This document shows positions 9,895 through 18,234 of a DNA stretch of 64,000 bases, in pieces (the first letter of the stretch is position 1; each line of letters begins with the position of its first letter). The position numbers were made by a program, and so were the translations under genes. The DNA lies in NCBI GenBank assembly GCA_021847575.1, contig JAJZQO010000007.1, positions 1 through 64,000 on the forward strand, written 5' to 3'. The notes below the pieces were generated by a model. The model was given only the letters and a program-made list of their open reading frames with translations. It ran no database searches and was not told where the DNA came from. Source of the stretch: Bacillota bacterium. Lineage in GTDB: Bacteria > Bacillota > Sulfobacillia > JAJZYS01 > JAJYTV01.

Positions 9895-10221
9895 TCAGGT
9901 CAGCCTCTGCCAGGGCCACCCACGCACCCCGGCGGGCCAGGGCGCGAAGGCACGCCAAGCCCAGGTGCCCTTCCCCGTCTGCGCAGCGGCCGCAGGCGCG
10001 AGAGCCTGGGCGTACAGATCTGCATGGAACCCGACGAGCACCTCGTCCCCAATCTTCGTCACCGGTACGCTCCTGGCATCGGTCAACTGGCGCATCTCGC
10101 GCATGTACCTGGCGCTCGTGAAAACGTTGCGCTCCTCCCACCTGACTCCTCTCGCCGAGAGGAAGCGCCTCGCCTGGGCGCAATGCGGTCAGAGCGGAAC
10201 GACATACACGACGACTTGCAT
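9895..10221 (-). CDS. candidate selenocysteine-containing glutaredoxin-like protein (in-frame UGA at 10189..10191 read as Sec)
   Basis: Reading through the TGA gives MQVVVYVVPL-U-PHCAQARRFLSARGVRWEERNVFTSARYMREMRQLTDARSVPVTKIGDEVLVGFHADLYAQAL..., a full glutaredoxin fold pattern (CPxC, SVPV cis-Pro, IGDEVLVGF). SD-like aaggggga lies upstream of ATG 10221. The ORF track splits it into the tail of 10189..10515 and 9895..10104. Confidence 0.68.
10147..10163 (-). promoter_or_regulatory. candidate bacterial SECIS-like hairpin downstream of in-frame UGA
   Basis: On the minus strand TCCTCTC-GGC-GAGAGGA: perfect 7-bp stem, GGC loop, with 32 nt between the UGA and the loop. Confidence 0.5.
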
Positions 10222-10225
10222 CGTG

Positions 10226-10825
10226 CTATCCCCCTTCGGCTTCTGCGGGCGGGACCGACTTCCTCCGCCGTACATCGACGTGGAGCTCGAGATGGATGAT
10301 GTGGCCGCCCGCGACGATGACGACCGGCCAGTAGCCCGGGGTCGTCCTCGTGCCCACCTCCCATGTCCAGGTGACGTAGCCTTGCGCGTCGGACGTCCGC
10401 GGCCCAAGGCCCGAGGCATGGCTCGGCCCGCTACGGTAGTCGACCGTGATCGTCGCGGCGGCATGCGGCGCCGTGCGGATCTCGACGCTGGCGTCCTGCC
10501 CGGGTGGCACATCAAGGCTCCGCGAGACGACGGTCAGGCCCTGAACAGAGTCGGCTCCAGCGGAAACGCCGCCCAAATGGGACCCTTGCAACGGGCAGTC
10601 CCTGTCTTTGTTGCCACAGACGCCTGTCGTAACCGATGCGGCGGCCGCAGCCGGAGAGTATTCCGCCGTGGCGTGCCCCTTGACGATCCATGCCGGATGG
10701 ATCTCGTTCCAGCCATGGTCCTTGTCGTCGACCCACGCCCCTGTGACGGTGATGCGCTGGCCGACCCGGGGAACAGGAATGTGGGGTCTTGCGCGACATT
10801 GGCCAAGGACGCTGTGGGCCTCTCA
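10226..10825 (-). pseudogene. remnant or frameshifted gene with OB-like (VGQRITVTGAWVDDKDHGWNEIHPAWIVKGHA) and Ig-like C-terminal (TAPHAAATITVDYRSGPSHASGLGPRTSDAQGYVTWTWEVG) domains
   Basis: Manual translation of the frame of ORF 10226..10591 stays open up to a TGA at 10823..10825 but has no ATG/GTG start before the first domain; the 5' part may lie in another frame (ORF 10534..10941). Confidence 0.5.
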
Positions 10826-11172
10826 AGGTCGTCTTGAGGCGATCTGATGCGATACCCTGTCTCGGTCGTAACGTAGGTCGTCCCTGCGGGGAGTAGCGCC
10901 ACCTCCCCGAGGGGAGGTGGCCGATTTTGGTCAAACTGCAATATGGATCTAGGCGCTAGACGTTCAGTTGCCCGGTTTCTTCTTTACGTCATACAAAGCC
11001 TGATGGTCGATGGTAGTCAAGTGAGGCGGTCTGCCGCGAGCAGCCAACTCCTTCCTGTTGCTCGCCGCCAGTCGCGACGCTCACATTTGGACATGGTGGA
11101 TGGATTGCTCTGTCATCGGGTCGAAAGCTGGATGCTACAATCAGTGCAACTTGAGGCAAAGGGGGCCTCGCC

Positions 11173-12660
11173 ATCAAAAGCCGACCTAAAGCAATATTCT
11201 GTTTGCTCATCTCGTTGACTTTGGGCGGGTGCGGCACCGCCTCAAACGGAGGCACCTCTGCCATGCCTTCCCCGCATGGCGTACAGTCTGCCAAGGCCGT
11301 GCCTATAAACCTTGTGCTCCACGTGCAGGATACGCCGCTAACCACTAGTCTAAATGCTGTCTGGCAGAATCGGGATAGTGGCAGCGTAGGAGGTTCCCCC
11401 CTCTCGTGGGCGACCAACACGAAGCAGCATCCCGACACATACACCTATCGAACGAGGCTTGTCCCTGGCGACTACAGGCTTGGCGTCTATGAGTCTGGAC
11501 TGGAGTCGGGCGCGTCGATCGGGGCAGTGGCGAGCCTTCACGTCCCGCCCACGGGCGGGCAGGTAAACCTGCGGCTCCAGGCTCGCCCCTTCAAGGCCGG
11601 CACGAATCACGAGACTGCTGTCGTAGGCACCGTGGTCGGCCCGGACGGCAAGCCGACGCGCGACGGACTCGTCCTCGCCATGCCTGTCGGGGCCGGGAAC
11701 CTCTTTCAGGCGGCCGCCCACACTGCGGCGGATGGGAGCTTTCGGCTCACACTCCCTAGTCAGGGCGTCTACGACCTCTTCGCCGTGCAGCCCGGCAACG
11801 GCGGCGTGGGCGCTGCCGCCGTGGGGACGCTGACCCAGGGCACAGCGCACGTGAAAATCCATCTGCCCTCGTGGCAGGGCCGGCGCTATGTGGTGGTCCT
11901 GCAACAGGGGCTCGCGTACACCGGCAAGCCCGTCTGGGTGTGGGGGAATCTCCCCGGCAAAGCGCCGGATCTCGCTCTCAAACCCATGCCAGGAGTGCAG
12001 ACACTCCTCACCGTGCATCTTCCTACGAAGAACGGCCTCTTCACGTGGTCGGGAGTGCTCCGCACTCAGCAGCAGTATGAAAACCTGACAGCCACCTACG
12101 CCATCCAGCAGGGGACGGATCTCGCCGCCGCCTTCGCACTTCCTGGAGTTCCCACAGGGTCGAACGGCAACGATTACTGGCCGGAGAACGTTGCCCCCTA
12201 CCACCTGGCGTGGGGTAGTGCGAGCGAAGCCGGAGGCAAGGTGTCCTTCGACATCGGAGGCTCTGCCGTCGTAAGCCCTTGGGGACTCTTCCCCCGACCG
12301 GACGGGCAAGTGCCTCTCCCGGTTGGGATCGGCTCCCCGTGGGCCCAGACAGTCGCTTACATGCCTGTAGCGATCCCATCCCAGCCCCTGCTCTCCGTGT
12401 ACGACGTACAGGGCGGACCGCTCGTGCCGCCCAAGGACTCCTGGCTTGGAGGCTTTCGTCTGTCCTCGGGGCGGGACTTCCCACTGGGGCTGCAGGGCGC
12501 GCAGTTCTGGAGCGTCAACATGCTGACCACGTCGGCCGGATGGGCAAACACACGGGACAACCAGGTCCTGACCACGAATGACGGCGGAGCGACGTGGTTG
12601 GACGTGACGCCGGAGGGCATGCCCAACGTCGAACCTGCCATGGTCAGCTTGGCGTCGTAG
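11173..12660 (+). CDS. putative lipoprotein with Ig/CarboxypepD_reg-like region and partial YCF48/BNR-type C-terminus
   Basis: IKSRPKAIFCLLISLTLGGCGTAS lipoprotein signal; C-terminal SAGWANTRDNQVLTTNDGGATWLDVTPEGMP. Start uncertain: ATC 11173 with aaaggggg upstream, or TTG 11203. Confidence 0.55.
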   Translation: MKSRPKAIFCLLISLTLGGCGTASNGGTSAMPSPHGVQSAKAVPINLVLHVQDTPLTTSLNAVWQNRDSGSVGGSPLSWATNTKQHPDTYTYRTRLVPGDYRLGVYESGLESGASIGAVASLHVPPTGGQVNLRLQARPFKAGTNHETAVVGTVVGPDGKPTRDGLVLAMPVGAGNLFQAAAHTAADGSFRLTLPSQGVYDLFAVQPGNGGVGAAAVGTLTQGTAHVKIHLPSWQGRRYVVVLQQGLAYTGKPVWVWGNLPGKAPDLALKPMPGVQTLLTVHLPTKNGLFTWSGVLRTQQQYENLTATYAIQQGTDLAAAFALPGVPTGSNGNDYWPENVAPYHLAWGSASEAGGKVSFDIGGSAVVSPWGLFPRPDGQVPLPVGIGSPWAQTVAYMPVAIPSQPLLSVYDVQGGPLVPPKDSWLGGFRLSSGRDFPLGLQGAQFWSVNMLTTSAGWANTRDNQVLTTNDGGATWLDVTPEGMPNVEPAMVSLAS

Positions 12661-12799
12661 GCCTGCCCCCGGTTCGGCGGATAGTCTAAGAGATTGAGGT
12701 GCAACATGAACCGTGCCGCACAGAGTCAACTGTAGGCAAGTTCGGCGAGAGGTACACGAGGACGAATAGTACCCGCCGGGGGCACGGCACCCTAGGACC

Positions 12800-14269
12800 A
12801 TGGACGAAATCTCCGACCTCGCCACCCACTGCCGCGGAGTCCTCAACACGATCGATGCCGCCGCATGGACGGGTATGTCCATGGTCGAGAGCCATGAACA
12901 GCGCTTGGCGCGGTTGAGGCGCATGTTGGGCAATCCAGCCGACCTATGTGTCCGCCCGGTGGGATCGCTCGTGACCGTGATGTACCTATCGACGATTGTC
13001 GACGAGGCGCAGGTCCAGGACACTCTGGTTGGGCCGCTCTCGCAACAGTTTGACAGCCCTCCCGCCCTGGCCAACCGTCTTGCGCCCATCGACACATACG
13101 GGGACGCTCTGAATGCGCTGTTGTCGGGCAAGGCGATTGCCCTTATGCGCCAGGTGCCCGGGGCTTTGGCCGCCAACACAGGAAAGTGGCCCAAGCGCGA
13201 CCCTACCGAACCGCCAGCTGAGGTCATCAGCCGTGGACCGCACACCGGCTTCATCGAGAGACTGGATACCAACGTTGCTCTGATTCGCATGGGCGTGCCG
13301 GACCCGCGCTTGCGCTACGAGAATTTCGTCATGGCAAGTCGTAGTGGCACCAAGGCCGGCCTCTTCTATATCGAGGGTCTTGTATCACCCAAGGTTCTAC
13401 AGCGGGTGCGCGGCACACTCAATAGCGTGCGGCCGTCTATGGTCACGGATGCGAGGATGTTGGCCCAGCATCTCACTCCAAGCGCTCACCTGTTCCCGAC
13501 CGTGGGTTCTACCGAACGCCCAGATGTGGCCTACGGCGCGCTTCTGGATGGTCGCGTCGTGGTGCTCACCGATGGTTCGCCAACGGCCCTGCTCATTCCC
13601 CAAGTGTTTGCGAACCTGCTGTCCGTGCCCGACGATTACTACAACCGCGGGATCGTTGCGTCGTTCGAGCGGGCCTTTCGCTTTCTAGGGCTGCTTGGCA
13701 CGCTGACCATCTCCGCGCTATACGTATCGCTGGCTTCCATCAATCAAGAGCTTGTTCCCACGCCACTCTTTCTGTCGATCGCTCAAGCGCGACTCGGCAT
13801 CCCGATGCCCTTGGTGCTTGAGATCCTCACGTTGGAGGCCACCATCGAACTCATCCGACAGGCAGGCCTTAGGCTACCCAGTTCGTTCGGCCAATCGATT
13901 GCTATCGTAGGCGCGGTTGTGATCGGTCAGAGCGCGGTGTTGGCGGGTCTGCTCAGTGCTCCCGCAGTGGTGGTGGTGTCCGTGGGGTTCATTATGTCCT
14001 TCATCCTTCCGTCGCAGGCGACGGCGATGAGCCTACGCATCCTGCGGTTTCCTCTTATCTTACTCGCAAGCGCGTTCGGCCTATTCGGCTTAGTTTGGGG
14101 CTTGCTGTTGCTCTTCATTTACTTGAGCTCACTCGAGTCGTTTGGGGTTCCCTATCTTTCGCCCGTGACACCGCTTCGCCTCCGTGGCCTTCAGGACACG
14201 ATCGTGCGGCGCTCGCTTCGTAAGCTTCGACGCTCCTTTGTGGCCCGTCCCAGCCCGACCACGGAATGA
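12800..14269 (+). CDS. spore germination protein, GerA family
   Basis: GTLTISALYVSLASINQELVPTPLFLSIAQARLGIPMPLVLEILTLEATIELIRQAGLRLPSSFGQSIAIVGAVVIGQSAV is characteristic of GerAA/GerKA. Confidence 0.92.
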   Translation: MDEISDLATHCRGVLNTIDAAAWTGMSMVESHEQRLARLRRMLGNPADLCVRPVGSLVTVMYLSTIVDEAQVQDTLVGPLSQQFDSPPALANRLAPIDTYGDALNALLSGKAIALMRQVPGALAANTGKWPKRDPTEPPAEVISRGPHTGFIERLDTNVALIRMGVPDPRLRYENFVMASRSGTKAGLFYIEGLVSPKVLQRVRGTLNSVRPSMVTDARMLAQHLTPSAHLFPTVGSTERPDVAYGALLDGRVVVLTDGSPTALLIPQVFANLLSVPDDYYNRGIVASFERAFRFLGLLGTLTISALYVSLASINQELVPTPLFLSIAQARLGIPMPLVLEILTLEATIELIRQAGLRLPSSFGQSIAIVGAVVIGQSAVLAGLLSAPAVVVVSVGFIMSFILPSQATAMSLRILRFPLILLASAFGLFGLVWGLLLLFIYLSSLESFGVPYLSPVTPLRLRGLQDTIVRRSLRKLRRSFVARPSPTTE

Positions 14270-15366
14270 CCATGAAACAGGGGCGAGTCAACGCCAGCCA
14301 GCTCTTTGGGTTAGGGATCATAAGCATGCTCGCTACCTTACTTCTCACAGTACCTGGCGAATTGCTGCGTTTAGCCGGTCGCGGCGCCTGGTGGACACCT
14401 CTGGTGGCCGCCGTCCCGGCAGTGCCCTTTGCGTATGCTGTTGGGAAACGGGCAGGCAAGCAAGGCGACGCGGTCGCCCTGCTTCGCCGCCTCCTTGGGC
14501 CTTTCGTCAGCAGGGTCCTCCTTCTGCTGGTATGGCTCGCAGTCGCGATAGACATGGCCATAATCACACGCGAAGTCGCCGAAGGCGCGAGCGCCAGCTT
14601 CTCCAGCGCCATCGTCCCTATGCCGGTGCTCGTGGCGCTCGTTCTGGTGCCTGGCATGTGGCTGGCCTGGCTTGGGCCGGTGGCAATCGGCCGTGTGGCG
14701 ACGGTGATAAGCGCGGGTATCATCGTCACGTATGTTGTTGGCTTTCTCGCCATCGTGCCTCTCATGCATGTGCTCTGGACCCGTCCGGTGATACCGACAG
14801 ACGCGCGCTTTCTGGGCGGTGCCCCCATCGAGTTGTCATGGCTGTGGCTCATCGAACCGGCCTTAATCGGGGTACTGATCATGCACGAGGTGCAGCCTTC
14901 GGCTCGCCGCGTGGCCGGGGGCATTTTGGCAGGGGCGACGGCGTCGGGTGCGATCTTGCTGTCGGGGGCTATCTGGCTTGTGATTGCGGATTTCGGGCCG
15001 ACCCGCGCGGCGGAGTTTGCGGTGCCGATCCTGCACACCGCGAAAGAACTTCCATACAGCATCCACCTGGAGCGCATTGATTCGCTGGTGATAACTGTAG
15101 AACTCCTCGGTGCCCTGGTGAAGGTGGGGTTGTTCCTGTGGATTTGGGCGCGCGTATCCGAGGGCATCGTCCGTGTCCGCACTGCGTATCTATTGCCCAG
15201 CTTAGCTGTGGCGAGCGGCATCTCCAGCATCGTAATGTTCGCCAACCCACTGGCGCTGGATCGCTCGATATACAGCTACGGGCTATACATCCTTCCGACG
15301 TTCTTTGTGCTCATGGCTGTCTCGTATTTGCCCAGTAGAACCTGGGCCTCCCGTAGTCCGGTATGA
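14266..15366 (+). CDS. endospore germination permease, GerB family
   Basis: Multi-TM protein of 366 aa, translationally coupled (ATGA overlap) between gerA- and gerC-type genes. Confidence 0.88.
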   Translation: MTMKQGRVNASQLFGLGIISMLATLLLTVPGELLRLAGRGAWWTPLVAAVPAVPFAYAVGKRAGKQGDAVALLRRLLGPFVSRVLLLLVWLAVAIDMAIITREVAEGASASFSSAIVPMPVLVALVLVPGMWLAWLGPVAIGRVATVISAGIIVTYVVGFLAIVPLMHVLWTRPVIPTDARFLGGAPIELSWLWLIEPALIGVLIMHEVQPSARRVAGGILAGATASGAILLSGAIWLVIADFGPTRAAEFAVPILHTAKELPYSIHLERIDSLVITVELLGALVKVGLFLWIWARVSEGIVRVRTAYLLPSLAVASGISSIVMFANPLALDRSIYSYGLYILPTFFVLMAVSYLPSRTWASRSPV

Positions 15367-16538
15367 CAATCGGAGTACGACGGGTAGTGCTCACTACTGC
15401 ACTTCTTGCGCTATCGCTCGCGTTCGCCGGGTGTTGGGACGCGCCACCGATCGAGGAGGTCGGCCTTGTCACTATGATGGCCATCGACCAGTCACCCAAG
15501 GGCGAATTGAAGGTTACCGTGAGCATCAACATGCCTTCCACGTCGTCGGCAACGCCAGGTCTTGGTCAGACCGCCACGGCCTTGCTGCGCCAGGCTAGTG
15601 GACGCACCTTGGTCGAAGCCATCGGACATCTGCGCACTATGACGTATTTGAGTTTGGAGTTTGCCCACCTGGAAGAGCTATTCGTCTCCGAACCAATAGC
15701 TCAGGCCGGTCTCGCGAGACCACTAGGCTACATAGCGACCTCCCCGAGCTTTGTGTCAACGCCGTATCTCCTCGTGGTGCGTCACGGCAGCGCCGAGAAC
15801 GTGATTGAACAGATGCAAGCCGCCAAACCGCGACCGGAGGTCGTGGTGACCGATACAATAGAACAGGCACGCAAGCGAACTCCCTATCACCCCAAACGCG
15901 TCTACGAGTTTCAAGAACGGGTTCAGATCCCAGGAGACCAATTCACAACCGCTGGGGTCGTCGTCAACCCTGCAGAGGGAAGCGCCGCCACAGTCGCCCT
16001 TGAGATCCAAGGAGAGGCGCTATTCGACCGCGACCGGTTGGTCGGCTGGTTGGACGAGGACTCCACCGTTGGATGGGATGTGGCGACTGGCCAACCCGGT
16101 CATCTGGTGTTGCAGCTCCCATCCGGCAAGGGCGGACTTGGATTGGAACTGCTTCGTACGCATCGTGATGTGCACATCCGACATGGTTACACCGGACCTA
16201 CAGCCGACATGGACATTTCGGTCAAGACGCGCCTCGTTGCTGCGGAAGGCGTACCCGCCGCTTGGTGGGCCGACCCAGTGGCCGTGCAACGCATGGCGAC
16301 CGATGCTGCTGTCAAACTGACCCACGATGTCATTGCCAGTCTTCAAGCCGCACAGCAGGCGAGGGCCGACGTTTTCAGCCTCGGTGAGTTCGTGCGGGTA
16401 CTGGATCCGTCGGATTGGTCACGGCTTGAGACACGCTGGGATACTGAAGGATTCCCCAATGTGCCGGTCCGAGTACACGTTCATGTATCTGTAGATAACC
16501 TAGGCAGCCTTGTGTGTCCCGCCTTTCAGGCATGCTGA
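15363..16538 (+). CDS. Ger(x)C family spore germination lipoprotein
   Basis: Lipobox LAFAGCWD, CWDAPPIEEVGLVTMMAIDQS; ATGA overlap with upstream gene. Confidence 0.88.
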   Translation: MTIGVRRVVLTTALLALSLAFAGCWDAPPIEEVGLVTMMAIDQSPKGELKVTVSINMPSTSSATPGLGQTATALLRQASGRTLVEAIGHLRTMTYLSLEFAHLEELFVSEPIAQAGLARPLGYIATSPSFVSTPYLLVVRHGSAENVIEQMQAAKPRPEVVVTDTIEQARKRTPYHPKRVYEFQERVQIPGDQFTTAGVVVNPAEGSAATVALEIQGEALFDRDRLVGWLDEDSTVGWDVATGQPGHLVLQLPSGKGGLGLELLRTHRDVHIRHGYTGPTADMDISVKTRLVAAEGVPAAWWADPVAVQRMATDAAVKLTHDVIASLQAAQQARADVFSLGEFVRVLDPSDWSRLETRWDTEGFPNVPVRVHVHVSVDNLGSLVCPAFQAC

Positions 16539-16810
16539 CGCGCGTCGCCATTTGCGTTTCGTGCCTAGCGGTACTTGCGCAGATATCGGTGTCCGCTGCG
16601 AGAAAGAGGCTCTACGGGCTTGCGCCCGTCGATTTCGGCCTTAAGAACTAGCCTCTTTCTTGGTCTGTTCCTTCGACAGACACCCAGCCAACGCCGGGCA
16701 TCCAGTGATGATCCAGCCATCTTTGCCGAACTCAGAGCGTGGAGGACTGCGACCTGCACGCCTCGCACAGGCCTGACCCAAACCCGCGGCAAGTCGCCGA
16801 AAAAGAGTTG

Positions 16811-16828
16811 CAGACGCAAAGGCGTCTG
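16811..16828. terminator. inverted repeat CAGACGC-AAAG-GCGTCTG, possible terminator between convergent units
   Basis: Perfect 7-bp stem; on the minus strand followed by caactcttttt. Confidence 0.35.
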
Positions 16829-17015
16829 ACTAGGCCTTGGCTGACAGTGGGCGCCGACTTGCGCTGGTTGTTCTAGGCACCCGACGTGGAGCCAAGGGAC
16901 AACGGTCCCGCTGTTTTCAGCGGCAGACCGTTCGCACCGTCATGGGGACGATCTGCACCTTGCTCAGTCGAGAGCCCTTGTCCGCAGTTCAAGCCTGCAG
17001 CTTGGCGTCTCAGCC

Positions 17016-17852
17016 TCAGGTATCGTTCGCGACAGGTGCAACTCTCAAGATCTTCGCCGCGTTGCCGAAAAGGATGCCTTCGATGGCAGCCGGGGGCAGC
17101 GGCAGGCGCCGAACCGCCTCGATGTTCCGCTCGATCGTGCGATCGCCCGGCCAGTCCGAGCCGAAGATCAGCTTATGGCCCAAGCGATCGGCGTTCGGCA
17201 GGTAGGTGAGGAGATTCTTCGGCGGCAGCCCAGCGATGTCGAGATAGACGTTCTCGTGGTAGCGGGCCATGAACTCCGCCTCCGCGTACCAGATCGGCCG
17301 CCCGGCATGCGAGAGCACCAGCGTGAGGCCGGGGAAGTCGACGGCGACGTCGTCGAGGAAGAGCGGGTTCCCGTACTTGATGCGCGAGCCGGGAAAGACC
17401 GAGCTGCCGGTGTGCAGCATCACTGGCACCCCGAGCTCCTGCGCCTTCGCATAGAAAGGGTAGAGCATGGGGTCGTTCGGATAGAAGTACTCGTACGTCG
17501 GGTAGAGCTTGATGCCGCGCACACCGTCGGAGACGAGACCTGCGAGCACGGCGGGCATGTCCATATCGCGCCTGAAGTTGAGGGTGCCGAACGGGATCAG
17601 CATGTCCTGGCCGCGGCAGAGCTCGAGCAGGCTCTGGTTGTCCATCCTGCCGGTGAGCGCGTTGACCTCCGCCAGGACCACCGCGCGGTCGACTCCGCAG
17701 CTGCGCAGGTAGGCGGCGAGGCCAGGCCCCGTGCCGCACTCCGCCTGCACCGCGACGAGCTCGTCCCGGTCCCAGGCCTGTGCGAGAAACCGCTCGAAGT
17801 CCGGCGTGACCTCAGGCCAGCGCACGGGATGCACGTGAAAGTCGATGACCAT
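17016..17852 (-). CDS. amidohydrolase family 2 (metal-dependent TIM-barrel hydrolase/decarboxylase-like)
   Basis: MVIDFHVHPVRW, MLHTGSSVFPGSRIKYGNPLFLDDVAVDFPGLTLVLSHAGRPIWY, IFGSDWPG. Confidence 0.85.
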   Translation of the reverse strand: MVIDFHVHPVRWPEVTPDFERFLAQAWDRDELVAVQAECGTGPGLAAYLRSCGVDRAVVLAEVNALTGRMDNQSLLELCRGQDMLIPFGTLNFRRDMDMPAVLAGLVSDGVRGIKLYPTYEYFYPNDPMLYPFYAKAQELGVPVMLHTGSSVFPGSRIKYGNPLFLDDVAVDFPGLTLVLSHAGRPIWYAEAEFMARYHENVYLDIAGLPPKNLLTYLPNADRLGHKLIFGSDWPGDRTIERNIEAVRRLPLPPAAIEGILFGNAAKILRVAPVANDT

Positions 17853-18234
17853 CCCTGTCTCCCCCTCAGTGCCCCCACTCGGAGTCCGCCTCCCGTTGCC
17901 CTCGGCTCCATGCGGCCCAGAGGTGCCGCCCCGGGACAGGCCAGGACCGGTCGTCCCGCGCCGAAGGCTGCCGCCGTGCACCCCCACCTGGCCGCACAGC
18001 CCGCGAGCGACTTCTTGCCGCGGCGCCGGTCTGCCTGCCGTTCCGGGGGTAACGTGATTTGCCCCCAACGGAGGCACTGTGCGGCCGACCCGACCAAAGC
18101 GAGCACGAGGCGGACGCATCGGGCCCGATCTCGACGTCACAGCTCGGCGCGGCCCGCGAGCGGGGGCAGCGCCACATCTCCTGTCATCCTCCGCATCGCC
18201 CACGGGGCCGCTTGGACCCCGCGGGAGCGACCCG

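Noticed and set aside
10823-10825. TGA upstream of the OB/Ig-like ORF as a second selenocysteine codon
   Set aside because: The flanking residues (SRRP-UGA-EAHSV) do not resemble a redox motif and the region upstream in this frame does not look like protein; frameshift or decay is more likely.
16540-17010. Short ORFs (84-122 aa) in the gap between gerC and the amidohydrolase
   Set aside because: No conserved motif, no convincing start/RBS, mutually overlapping on both strands; treated as noncoding.
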